The notes under the pieces: model-generated
Told to the model about the DNA's origin: nothing
The model's input: the letters and a program-made list of their open reading frames with translations, nothing else
Databases searched by the model: none
Part shown: piece after piece, positions 6,665 to 13,345 of the stretch
Numbering within the stretch: the first letter of the stretch is position 1
How the letters are laid out: each line of letters begins with the position of its first letter
Program-made: the position numbers and the translations under genes
Assembly (NCBI GenBank): GCA_937996825.1
Contig: CALKUJ010000074.1
Span: 1 to 13,353, forward strand
Direction: 5' to 3'
Source: an uncultured Polynucleobacter sp.
GTDB taxonomy: Bacteria; Pseudomonadota; Gammaproteobacteria; Burkholderiales; Burkholderiaceae
Length of the DNA: 13,353 nucleotides

Positions 6665-8935
6665 TTAGACCATTCCTTGCGGGTTGATGGGTTGCATATA
6701 CGGCTCTTGCACTTGAGGCTGTGCTTGTTGCACTGCGTTTTGCACAATCGCCGATTGCTCTTTTACTATCTCACGATTCACATTCTGCTCTGCCACGATT
6801 TGGGCAGTGCTGATCTGTGTGTTGTACTTTAACTCAAGTTCGTATTGTTTAAGTAGTCGATCTTGATTCATCTGATCTCGACGGAAGTCGTCATCAAGCA
6901 TCATTTGTTGACGCTTCAGCTCTAGTTCCGCCGCCTTCTTCTGAATATCAGCTTGGATGGACTGAGCCTGAACTTGAGCTAAGACTTCTTCAGGAGTTGG
7001 CTTTGGAGCTGGCTTGGCTGGTGGCTTCCAATCGTCAGGCAAGTCATTGATGAAGGATGAGGCGTCCTTGAAGCCAGACAATTCAACCATTTTGCGCAAG
7101 GTGCGAACGTACTGCTGTGGTGACACAACAGGGTTTTCCAAGCCGTATTGGTTGATGATGGATTCTTGTTTAGCCGCGAATTGAGCCAATGCAGCCAACT
7201 TCTCATTGGTGTCGCCATTGCCCAAACCGATATTCACAGTCACATCCATTGATGTATCCCATGAACGTGGGTCAATTTGCACCCACTCATTGCGCAAACG
7301 AATCATGCGGGCTTTGTCTTGGTGTGTGACCGTCAAGAATAAAATCTTCTTAAACAGCGTCTTCATACCTTCAGCCAGCAGACGCGAAGTAAGCTCAATA
7401 CGGCCTTGGCTGGCGCTAATCGTGGCAGCAACAGCAGCTTTAGTAGAAGACTGCAAAGCGTCAGCATTCAAGCCCATTGCGGCTTTGCTCATGCCTGTAC
7501 GGTCTTCCTTGATGCTGTCCACATAGTCCAGCATTGGGAAAGCAGCTTGACCCACGAATGGTTGAGCAAACGTCTGCACCATGTTTGGCGCACGCATACG
7601 AATCACAGCGCCTGTCTCATTGTTCAACACATCGTCAATGTTGACTTGGCCTTCAACGATGGCAGTACGTGGGTGAATAGACTGAGCCAATGAGTCCAGC
7701 GTATTACGCAGAATCTCAGACTTGATCTCTTGGATGTCGTGGGTGATGTCAAAGATTGAACCAGCTTCTAGTGGGGAAGTATGTGGCTCTGGGTCACATG
7801 GAAAGGCCACGAATGGAATGTAAGCTGAAGGCAAGTTACGCTTGACTTCGTAGCTTGGACCCATTGTGCAAACCTTACGCAACTCAGGAATTCCGTCACC
7901 GTCAAAGTCAACGCGCACGTAGACTTCGCAGTACAGGACGCGCTGCTCCATTGGGTTGGCGCTTTGATCTGTGAACTGCTGATTGTTCAAGGCATGACGA
8001 GCCAATTTTTCTTCGTTGTCAGCCAAGTCAGACACGCCAACGTATTCAGTCACTTCGTCTTCGTCGTAGCCAATGGAGATCAACTCAGCCACAGTTGCCA
8101 TCTTGCGACGACCAATGATTGGTGAGTTCTCAAAGTCAAGTGCTTGACGCGACAAGATCAATTCTTCTGGCGCAATATCGTTCACACGAATACGACCAGA
8201 CTTGACAATGCGCTTCATCTCAACGTCATGCAGCATGGCTGGTGGCATTGGTTCACCCGTCATTGGGTCAAGCTGCATCGCGCCTTGCATGGATTCGTCA
8301 GGATAAGACACGACGATCTTCAAGTCTGCTTCTGGCTCTTGCATCAGTAACTGCAAGGTAGAGTCGTCCAAACCAGAATATTGCTCAATGCGCACTTCTT
8401 CTGATTCTTCCCAGACAGCTTCCATGATGCCGCACTTACGGGCCAAGGCATCCTTGAAGGTGGCGTAAGCCGTCATAAAGCCGTTGTTATCAGCCGTGAA
8501 TACGTAATTGGCGTAATCAGTGGCTTGCTGTGCGTTCTTTACGTCCTCTGGGCCACGAGGCACGAATTCAACTACGTTCTCAGTGCTAAAAAAGACGCGC
8601 ATCAGGGATGGCATCATTGCCGAGATTGTGTCGCGTGTCTCCATCGCCACGACTTGTGAACGGCCTTCTTCTTCATTGCCAAAGGGGTCGCCACGGTAGT
8701 AGCGTGTAGCCATCGCACGAATAGGCGACAAGTCTGAATCAATGTAGGAGACAGCGTCAGTGATCTCTTGACCAATCATGGCCTCAAGGTCAGCATCGTC
8801 CATTGGCTGATGCTCTGCTTCTTCGTCTTTAACTTCTTCAGGGTCTTTCGACTCCATCAAGTCTTCAATCTGCTCTTTAGCCTTGTTGAGCAAAGCACTT
8901 GTTGTCTCAGACTCAAACTCGTATGGAACTTTCAT
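6665..8935 (-). CDS. Portal protein, podovirus type with extended helical C-terminus
   Basis: This 756-residue protein forms the dodecameric ring at the special vertex through which terminase pumps DNA. Recognisable parts: RYYRGDPFG and GRSQVVAMETRDTISAMMPS (about residues 78-110) and VFFSTENVVEFVPR (114-127), the wing and clip start of portals of this class; DFDGDGIPE (343-351) before a long mixed region; and ITHDIQEIKSEILRNTLDS leading to the stem and crown helices. Residues 645-738 are Q-, E- and K-rich continuous helix, consistent with a long portal barrel. The length fits the larger podoviral portals (about 700-770). The ATG overlaps the methyltransferase stop by four bases (ATGA). AAAGGG is upstream. 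It contacts the adaptor below and terminase during packaging. Confidence 0.9.
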   Translation of the reverse strand: MKVPYEFESETTSALLNKAKEQIEDLMESKDPEEVKDEEAEHQPMDDADLEAMIGQEITDAVSYIDSDLSPIRAMATRYYRGDPFGNEEEGRSQVVAMETRDTISAMMPSLMRVFFSTENVVEFVPRGPEDVKNAQQATDYANYVFTADNNGFMTAYATFKDALARKCGIMEAVWEESEEVRIEQYSGLDDSTLQLLMQEPEADLKIVVSYPDESMQGAMQLDPMTGEPMPPAMLHDVEMKRIVKSGRIRVNDIAPEELILSRQALDFENSPIIGRRKMATVAELISIGYDEDEVTEYVGVSDLADNEEKLARHALNNQQFTDQSANPMEQRVLYCEVYVRVDFDGDGIPELRKVCTMGPSYEVKRNLPSAYIPFVAFPCDPEPHTSPLEAGSIFDITHDIQEIKSEILRNTLDSLAQSIHPRTAIVEGQVNIDDVLNNETGAVIRMRAPNMVQTFAQPFVGQAAFPMLDYVDSIKEDRTGMSKAAMGLNADALQSSTKAAVAATISASQGRIELTSRLLAEGMKTLFKKILFLTVTHQDKARMIRLRNEWVQIDPRSWDTSMDVTVNIGLGNGDTNEKLAALAQFAAKQESIINQYGLENPVVSPQQYVRTLRKMVELSGFKDASSFINDLPDDWKPPAKPAPKPTPEEVLAQVQAQSIQADIQKKAAELELKRQQMMLDDDFRRDQMNQDRLLKQYELELKYNTQISTAQIVAEQNVNREIVKEQSAIVQNAVQQAQPQVQEPYMQPINPQGMV

Positions 8936-9465
8936 TTCTTGCCCTTTTGCAATATGACGTACATGGAGTCCACAGCCCGTGGAGTCCTCAAAATCTCATC
9001 TTGCGGTAATTTTAGACTTTCCCCAACGTTTGAGAGCGTGAATTCCAAATGCGTCAAGTGGAAACGATCTTCCCAACCGAGATACCAATGCCAATCTGTG
9101 TAATACAGCCATGACTTTTCATTGAACGCGCGTACATGGGTGGGGTCTTGCCATGCGCCGTATGACAAGTCGTAAGGTACGTGGATCCGCATCTCGCCAC
9201 CATCTTTGAGCAAATCCATGCAGTTACGCATTGACTTCACTAAGTCAGGTACGTGTTCCAACACATCATTAGCCAAGATAACGTCAAACATTCCCTTCTT
9301 GACGTAGAAGTCGCCAAGGCGGGTCACGAGCATTGAACCCCAATGGACATCCTGAATGTCTAAACACCAATCAGACTTGATTCGGCGCTGGATGTCTGCA
9401 TTGATGCAGTCCTCACGCCAATCTTTACCTGAACCGAGATTAAGAACCAAAGAATTGTTCGACAT
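8932..9465 (-). CDS. Class I SAM-dependent methyltransferase (Methyltransf_11/23-like)
   Basis: From the ATG at 9465 the protein has 177 residues. Motif I is LNLGSG (residues 8-13), binding S-adenosylmethionine; an acidic residue follows in NAD (22-24); NDVLEHV (66-72) is the post-motif seen in small-molecule or glycan methyltransferases; LKDGGEMRIHVPY (86-98) is the strand before the catalytic region; DPTHVRAF (107-114) is a motif I know from methyltransferases near glycan genes. It lacks the DPPY/NPPY motif of DNA adenine methyltransferases, so DNA is an unlikely substrate. The frame stays open to a TTG at 9486, but ATG is preferred because seven extra residues would deepen the overlap with the glycosyltransferase from 26 to 47 bases. 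It ends overlapping the portal start. Probably modifies a sugar or protein together with the neighbouring glycosyltransferase. Confidence 0.83.
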   Translation of the reverse strand: MSNNSLVLNLGSGKDWREDCINADIQRRIKSDWCLDIQDVHWGSMLVTRLGDFYVKKGMFDVILANDVLEHVPDLVKSMRNCMDLLKDGGEMRIHVPYDLSYGAWQDPTHVRAFNEKSWLYYTDWHWYLGWEDRFHLTHLEFTLSNVGESLKLPQDEILRTPRAVDSMYVILQKGKK

Positions 9466-10138
9466 ATTGGGGGCGGTTTTGTTCAATCCACGGACGGGCT
9501 TGAGCGTTGAGTTTCTCTACGTCAGTGCCAATTGTCTGGCTGCCAACGTGGTGAACGTAAGAGGTTGAGACGTAATGTGAATAGCCTTTGGCTGACATAT
9601 CCAAGCAGGAAACGTCATCGGAATACCAGTTCAAAGGGCCAAATCGCCCGTGGTTCCATGCGTCACGCGAGATGTAAGCAAAGATTGGGGCGATTACATC
9701 AGTGGGGAATATGTAGTCCTCGGATGCAAACCGATTCATGTAGATCGGGTCTGCCTCGTGGTTGTAGCGAATATTCTGTGGGCAACGCACCGAATCGCTA
9801 CGCGCAGCAACCCAACCCACGGACGGTTCAAGAGAACGAATCGTGTCTACATCGTCAAGCAGCTTGCTGTAACTTGTTGGCGTCAAGACAACATCGTCGT
9901 TGCAGACAATGCAAGCAGTGTGGTACTTCAAAGCGTCATCAATGATGTCGTTGTAGTCCTCACCGAAGTTACGAGGCTCACCCACCATGATTCGCGCGTT
10001 AGCCAAATACTCTGAGCGTCGAATCACAGACTCAGGGCCACGAAGATAAACATACGCCTCTGGCGCGTATTGCTTAATGGACTCAAGCAGTACAGGCAAC
10101 CCTTTGCCGTGTACTGTGGCGATGCAGATTGGAATCAC
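9440..10138 (-). CDS. GT-A-like glycosyltransferase, copy 2 (GTG start)
   Basis: This 232-residue protein begins IPICIATVHGKGLPVLLESI, the first strand of a GT2-like fold. N80-D-D82 in CIVCNDDVVLTP stands where the metal-binding DxD occurs, as a D-D variant. S173-D-D175 in LNWYSDDVSCLDM resembles the acceptor-side acidic motif, and H196-H197 in SYVHHVGSQT matches the late histidine. There is no membrane segment. It is only distantly similar to copy 1. The start is GTG and overlaps the previous stop as GTGA, with no clear Shine-Dalgarno sequence, so translation is probably coupled. The 3' end overlaps the methyltransferase, suggesting the two act on one product. Acceptor and donor are unknown. 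A role in host-surface or virion glycosylation is inference. Confidence 0.77.
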   Translation of the reverse strand: MIPICIATVHGKGLPVLLESIKQYAPEAYVYLRGPESVIRRSEYLANARIMVGEPRNFGEDYNDIIDDALKYHTACIVCNDDVVLTPTSYSKLLDDVDTIRSLEPSVGWVAARSDSVRCPQNIRYNHEADPIYMNRFASEDYIFPTDVIAPIFAYISRDAWNHGRFGPLNWYSDDVSCLDMSAKGYSHYVSTSYVHHVGSQTIGTDVEKLNAQARPWIEQNRPQYVEQFFGS

Positions 10139-10320
10139 TTTTTGGCTTTGTTCTTAGCTGTGCGCTGACCGCGATAAGGCATTTTTGCTTCACTTAAAGC
10201 AATGGCAATGCCTTGCTTTGGGTTCTTCACAACCTTACCGCCAGCGCCTGAGTGCAGTTTTCCGGTTTTAAACTCATGCATGACTTTGGCAATTTTTTCT
10301 GCGGCTTTATCAATCTTCAT
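10135..10320 (-). CDS. Small basic DUF6496-like phage protein
   Basis: These 61 residues are strongly basic. The pattern KIAKVMHEFKTGKLHSG (residues 9-25), then KQGIAIALSEA (35-45) and a Lys-rich tail, matches the family I know as DUF6496, found as small proteins in many phages and some bacteria; function is unknown. The charge and size suggest nucleic-acid binding or a DNA-associated packaged protein, but this is inference. AAGGGG lies about eight bases before the ATG. The stop overlaps the next GTG (GTGA). It lies immediately after the large terminase subunit, a position consistent with a link to packaging. Confidence 0.8.
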   Translation of the reverse strand: MKIDKAAEKIAKVMHEFKTGKLHSGAGGKVVKNPKQGIAIALSEAKMPYRGQRTAKNKAKK

Positions 10321-10354
10321 GGCTTACCCCTTCAAAATAAATGGAATGATGTGA

Positions 10355-11857
10355 TTATGCAACCCGCGACACATTACGGCGCAAGGGCTTGGACCATTGC
10401 TGTGCAGTGTTAGCGCCAAACATACTGATGGCCGCATCACCAGCAAAACAAAGGACCAGCGCATCTGCCTTGTCAGGTGAGCGTAATCCTCGTTTACGGA
10501 TGTCATCCTTACTTTCAATCTGAATCTTCCCGTTGGAAGTGAAGAAGTAACGCACAGTAGCCAGCTCTGCCACCAGTTCTTCGTCAGCAGGGATACGGCA
10601 GTCACGCGCCTCGAACCATGCTTTGCACTTGTACCAAAGCTCAGCGCGTAGGTTCTTGTAGGTTTGTCCCATTGCAGGAGATTCTGATACGTTGATGCCA
10701 CGAACAGGTAATCCCAATTCACGCAGTCGGTCAACAACGCCAGCGCCAAGGCCAATCGAGTCAACCAAGATTTCATGTGGGCGTTGGCTTGGAGCAAGCG
10801 CTTCCCACTCGGCGACAACTGCACCAGTGAGTTGCATCAAATCCAGATTCTTCCAAGTCTTGATTGGTTCAACTAACGCATTGCCTTGACGCTTGGCGAG
10901 TGCAGACCTGTCGCCACCAAAGCGTGCAACGTCCAAACCCCAGACGAGTTTGGCGTGTTGGGATGCCTCTACGTCACGATGTTTGGCAAGCTCAAGCAGT
11001 TCCATTGGGATGATGGTGTCATCGTCACTACGTGGGAACTCACCAAGGACGCGAATACGGTAAGCGTTGGATTCCTCGCCGTAACGCGCTTTCATTTCGG
11101 CAACGTAGGCTTCACTGACGCGTGGCGAATCAACGCATGACACCTTCATCGTCACCCAGTCATTGGCGAGACGGTTGTGAGTGTCGTAGAAGAAGCCAGA
11201 TGAGCGCACTGGGTTGCCGAGCAGAATCGTCACAGCGTTGTGGCCTGACATTGAACCAGCAGCAGCCTCGAAGACCTGTTCAGGAATACCTGAAGCCTCA
11301 TCGCCAATCAGCATCACGTTTTCGCTATGTACACCTTGCAGGGCTTCTGGTTGCTCGGCGCGGGATGTACGTGCTGATACGAAGGCTTCGGTTTGGGCTT
11401 CTTTCACCTCAATACGGTCTTGCTTGACTTCAAGCATATCTCGCAATGTCGGTGGTAACTCCTTGACCCAACGCTTTAATTCCGCAAAGAGGGCGTCATA
11501 TAACTGGCTGGATGTAGGGGCTGTGACCACGACTTTGACTGGGTAGCGCAAAAGCAAATACCAAATGATTGCCCAGCTTGCTCCAGTGGACTTTCCAACG
11601 CCATGTCCACTACGGACGCTGATTCGGCGTTCACCCTTGGCGATGTGGTTCAAGAGTTCAATTTGCCACGGGTCAGGTTTCGTGTTCAGCACCTCTTGCA
11701 CGAAAAGAACAGGATTGTTGCGGTAGCGTGCCGTGAAAGCTACGAAAGGATTGTTGGCAATCTTCTCTTGTTGCTTCTTGGCAGCGTTGTCCACCAGCTC
11801 TTGCGTGTCTGGGTGCAGTTTCTTCTTTGGTTCTTTTGGTGTTGATTCTTTAGTCAT
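10355..11857 (-). CDS. terL: Terminase large subunit (packaging ATPase and nuclease)
   Basis: The 500-residue protein has both activities. ATPase domain: Walker A SGHGVGKST (83-91), Walker B VMLIGDEAS (181-189) with D186 and catalytic E187, and a coupling-type motif LLGNP (212-216). RNase H-like nuclease domain: GLDVARFGGD (307-316) with D309, VDSIGLGAG (365-373) with D366, and SPDKADAL (460-467) with D462 and D465, the three acidic clusters that bind metal. A basic linker-rich N-terminus precedes. Length is usual for the family. It docks on the portal, translocates DNA into the head using ATP, and cuts concatemers. The start ATG at 11857 has only a weak GGTGG upstream. The last bases of the gap after it hold the ribosome site of the next gene. 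Confidence 0.96.
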   Translation of the reverse strand: MTKESTPKEPKKKLHPDTQELVDNAAKKQQEKIANNPFVAFTARYRNNPVLFVQEVLNTKPDPWQIELLNHIAKGERRISVRSGHGVGKSTGASWAIIWYLLLRYPVKVVVTAPTSSQLYDALFAELKRWVKELPPTLRDMLEVKQDRIEVKEAQTEAFVSARTSRAEQPEALQGVHSENVMLIGDEASGIPEQVFEAAAGSMSGHNAVTILLGNPVRSSGFFYDTHNRLANDWVTMKVSCVDSPRVSEAYVAEMKARYGEESNAYRIRVLGEFPRSDDDTIIPMELLELAKHRDVEASQHAKLVWGLDVARFGGDRSALAKRQGNALVEPIKTWKNLDLMQLTGAVVAEWEALAPSQRPHEILVDSIGLGAGVVDRLRELGLPVRGINVSESPAMGQTYKNLRAELWYKCKAWFEARDCRIPADEELVAELATVRYFFTSNGKIQIESKDDIRKRGLRSPDKADALVLCFAGDAAISMFGANTAQQWSKPLRRNVSRVA

Positions 11858-11888
11858 GCGGGGATTGTGCCACCAAAGAAAGAATCAT

Positions 11889-12278
11889 TTATTCAGCTTC
11901 GACGTAATCCTTGCGTTCCCAAGCCTTGCAGGTACGCAAGTTATGGCAGATGAACTCGAACTTATGGCAGTAGCCGCGTCCGCCACCATCAGCATCAAAG
12001 CGATCTTGTGGGATGGACTCCATCTCTGCCAGCATCTCAGGCGTGTTGTCAAAGTATTCGCAGTTGGCGCATAGCTGACGTTTGGCTTGGGCTGGTGGTA
12101 CTTTCCACTCTTTGGCGATTGCTGTCCAGTAGACGGTGTTGCTTCCAGCAGTCTTGTCTGGGCCGAGCATCTGAGTCTTGACTAGCGTGTCGCGCATCTC
12201 GGCGTTCGTCTTAGCCGTCAAGCCGTTAATGTCAGCCATCTCAGGCTCGTCGCTCATCTTGATGTCTAGCAGTCCCAT
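11889..12278 (-). CDS. Five-cysteine protein resembling high-potential iron-sulfur proteins
   Basis: From the ATG at 12278 the protein has 129 residues. Cysteines are at 70 and 73 (QLCANCEYF), 104 and 111 (GYCHKFEFIC) and 117 (RTCKAW), with aromatic residues next to them. C-x2-C-x-[YF]F, G-x-C-x-x-F, and C-x-x-W near the end recall the high-potential iron-sulfur (HiPIP) pattern; four of the five could hold a 4Fe-4S cluster, though zinc binding is possible. The N-terminal part (YWTAIAKEWKVPP) is soluble and resembles phage proteins of this type near terminase genes. The frame is open to a GTG at 12446, but AAAGG four bases before this ATG and the low-complexity composition upstream favour the shorter form. 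It sits between the two terminase subunits. Function unknown. Confidence 0.72.
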   Translation of the reverse strand: MGLLDIKMSDEPEMADINGLTAKTNAEMRDTLVKTQMLGPDKTAGSNTVYWTAIAKEWKVPPAQAKRQLCANCEYFDNTPEMLAEMESIPQDRFDADGGGRGYCHKFEFICHNLRTCKAWERKDYVEAE

Positions 12279-12282
12279 AAAA

Positions 12283-12287
12283 CCTTT
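12283..12287 (-). promoter_or_regulatory. Ribosome binding site fixing the start of the five-cysteine protein
   Basis: AAAGG on the minus strand, four bases before the ATG at 12278. It decides between this start and the upstream GTG at 12446, which has no comparable site. Confidence 0.5.
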
Positions 12288-12365
12288 CAGCGGAATAAGA
12301 CCGCGATTTACAAGTTGTTGGAATTTTATGGGAAATTTTTTTAAATTTTTTCTGGAGAGTGGTGC

Positions 12366-12384
12366 TGTGGGGGTGTGGGGGTGT
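12366..12384 (+). repeat. Short tandem repeat TGTGGGGG (2.4 copies)
   Basis: TGTGGGGG occurs at 12366-12373 and 12374-12381 followed by TGT. A related GGTGTGGGG recurs at 12420-12428. Too few copies to be an iteron array by itself. Confidence 0.6.
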
Positions 12385-12490
12385 CCACCTGTGCGTGTTT
12401 TCGGTAGAAAAATTTTGTAGGTGTGGGGTTGCGTCTGTACAGCCACCCCCGCCGCCCGCCCCTACGGGGGGGGGTCAGAGGCGATCTGTC

Positions 12491-12505
12491 TGGCACAGTC
12501 CTTGC
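12491..12505 (+). promoter_or_regulatory. Sequence matching a sigma-54 (-24/-12) promoter core, pointing away from the late genes
   Basis: TGGCAC at 12491-12496 and TTGC at 12502-12505 are separated by five bases, the spacing of the -24/-12 element, with a T before and C after. Transcription would start near 12517 and run to the right, antisense to the terminase small subunit. No plus-strand gene follows, so this may be chance. Confidence 0.25.
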
Positions 12506-12576
12506 CCAATCTATAACTGAATACTTTATTAGACACGTACTTTATACAATGTCCATTATGTAAAGTTATTTCAGCG

Positions 12577-12585
12577 TTACCCACA
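12577..12585 (+). promoter_or_regulatory. DnaA-box-like site, one mismatch
   Basis: TTACCCACA differs by one base from the TTATCCACA consensus. It is in opposite orientation to the perfect box at 12632-12640. Confidence 0.45.
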
Positions 12586-12602
12586 GCCTATACATGGATT
12601 GT

Positions 12603-12631
12603 GTCGCATCGCTACAACAAACCAATGCGAC
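12603..12631. repeat. Inverted repeat next to a DnaA box
   Basis: GTCGCAT (12603-12609) and ATGCGAC (12625-12631) form a perfect seven-base inverted repeat with a 15-base spacer. No U-tract follows on either strand, so a terminator is unlikely; an operator or origin structure is more plausible. Confidence 0.5.
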
Positions 12632-12640
12632 TGTGGATAA
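12632..12640 (-). promoter_or_regulatory. DnaA-box consensus site
   Basis: TTATCCACA on the minus strand is an exact match to the strong DnaA box. It directly abuts the inverted repeat. A third, weaker site (ATATCCACA, minus strand, 12666-12674) lies in the end of the terminase small subunit gene. Confidence 0.5.
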
Positions 12641-12650
12641 CTTGAACAAC

Positions 12651-13085
12651 TTAGTTCCGTTCGTCTGTGGATATGTCAGCCTCAATCACCTCGCCATGAC
12701 GAAGTGCATCAAGCCGCAAGTTAGCTAGATTTACCGTAACGCTTGGCATCTTGTTCTGTGCATACGCAGCAGGATTCCAGCGTTCAGCTACCCACTGGCG
12801 CGTTTGGACTCGTAGACGAGCCTTATTTACTTCACTTATATCGGTTTCGTCAGCAATTTCTATCGTTTCTGACACCAAATGGTCAGCCGCTCGTGCGCGC
12901 GCGTGCGTGAGGAAGGATTCCTGTTCGGGACGGTCAAGCCATTCGTGCAAGGCTCTCTTGCTTACGCCAAGCTGCATACATATCCGAGCCTCGGACATTC
13001 CAGCCTCAAACATATTCCGAAGCTGATCTTTCGGCAATGTGTCCAACATCGCAATGTCGTGTTGTTTCTTTTTGTTACCAGCCAT
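12651..13085 (-). CDS. terS: Terminase small subunit (DNA recognition)
   Basis: The 144-residue protein has an N-terminal helix-turn-helix (about residues 20-50: QLRNMFEAGMSEARICMQ, then LGVSKRALHEWLDRP), and a middle helical segment with SETIEIADE and KARLRVQTRQWVAERWNPAAY (split at about 88-108), which I know from small terminase subunits, where it forms the oligomerisation core. The C-terminus is short and acidic (EVIEADISTDERN). In the family a ring of this protein binds the packaging site on viral DNA and activates the large subunit. The large subunit gene follows with one small gene between. GGAG lies nine bases before the ATG. Call is based on both sequence pattern and position. Confidence 0.83.
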   Translation of the reverse strand: MAGNKKKQHDIAMLDTLPKDQLRNMFEAGMSEARICMQLGVSKRALHEWLDRPEQESFLTHARARAADHLVSETIEIADETDISEVNKARLRVQTRQWVAERWNPAAYAQNKMPSVTVNLANLRLDALRHGEVIEADISTDERN

Positions 13086-13153
13086 TTAAACGATCTCCAA
13101 TCAATTATTCATGTAAACACTACTCTAGGTATTAACAGCACATTTAAACAGCT

Positions 13154-13345
13154 TTAAAGTGCCTTCTGACGCTTTGTAGACGCATACACAGCAGTGTCAA
13201 ACACCTTAGCCATACGTGAACCCTCTAAAACGCCATCATCACCCCTCATGTCATCCAACCCAGTCTTCCCACCCTCAGGAAACTTCGTAGGCGGTTTATC
13301 AAGCCTCACCATCTGCGCCGCTGGATACTGACGCTTCAAGGACAT
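13154..13345 (-). CDS. Small phage protein of unknown function upstream of terminase
   Basis: These 63 residues are hydrophilic and glycine- and charge-rich (PPTKFPEGGKTGLDDMRGDD near the middle, ending KRQKAL) with no motif I recognise. The ATG at 13345 has a good AGGAG three bases upstream at the very edge of the window, which supports expression. It is followed by a 68-base gap (13086-13153) in which I see only A/T-rich sequence and the terminase ribosome site. A gene of this size next to terminase is often conserved in related phages, but I cannot assign it. Confidence 0.6.
   Translation of the reverse strand: MSLKRQYPAAQMVRLDKPPTKFPEGGKTGLDDMRGDDGVLEGSRMAKVFDTAVYASTKRQKAL

Larger units (their letters stand above)
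12279..12650. other. 372-base non-coding region between terminase small subunit and five-cysteine gene
   Basis: I see no convincing gene on either strand here. Right to left it holds DnaA-box-like sites and an inverted repeat (12577-12640), an A/T-rich segment with possible promoter elements (12511-12560), a block of C and G runs (12446-12474) including nine G in a row, a tandem TGTGGGGG repeat (12366-12384) and alternating A and T tracts (12321-12353) that would bend or melt easily. In a genome this compact such a gap probably carries control functions: a replication start, a promoter for the late genes, or a packaging signal. On the minus strand, TGGACA and TAATAA 18 bases apart (about 12525-12558) are a weak promoter candidate. 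Confidence 0.6.

Noticed and set aside
8932..9465. Methyltransferase as a DNA-modifying anti-restriction enzyme
   Set aside because: It lacks the N/D-P-P-Y and Pro-Cys motifs of DNA methyltransferases and has the NDVLEHV and DPTHVR pattern of small-molecule or glycan enzymes.
9466..9486. TTG start at 9486 for the methyltransferase
   Set aside because: It adds only seven residues before the SAM motif, has no good ribosome site and lengthens the overlap; the ATG at 9465 is simpler, although the TTG is not excluded.
10324..10824. A 166-residue open frame on the minus strand inside terL
   Set aside because: It lies in another frame of a gene with complete ATPase and nuclease motifs, and its product has no recognisable pattern.
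12279..12446. N-terminal extension of the five-cysteine protein to a GTG at 12446
   Set aside because: The added residues are low-complexity Lys/Pro/Thr sequence from A/T and G/C tracts, the GTG has no ribosome site, and an ATG with AAAGG lies at 12278.
12892..12909. Alternating purine-pyrimidine run (CGTGCGCG...) that could form Z-DNA
   Set aside because: It encodes the His-Ala-Arg-Ala-Arg-Ala segment of the terminase small subunit in frame, so coding explains it.
13086..13153. A sigma-70 promoter upstream of the terminase small subunit (TTTACA seen on the minus strand)
   Set aside because: No convincing -10 element lies at suitable spacing, so I do not annotate it.
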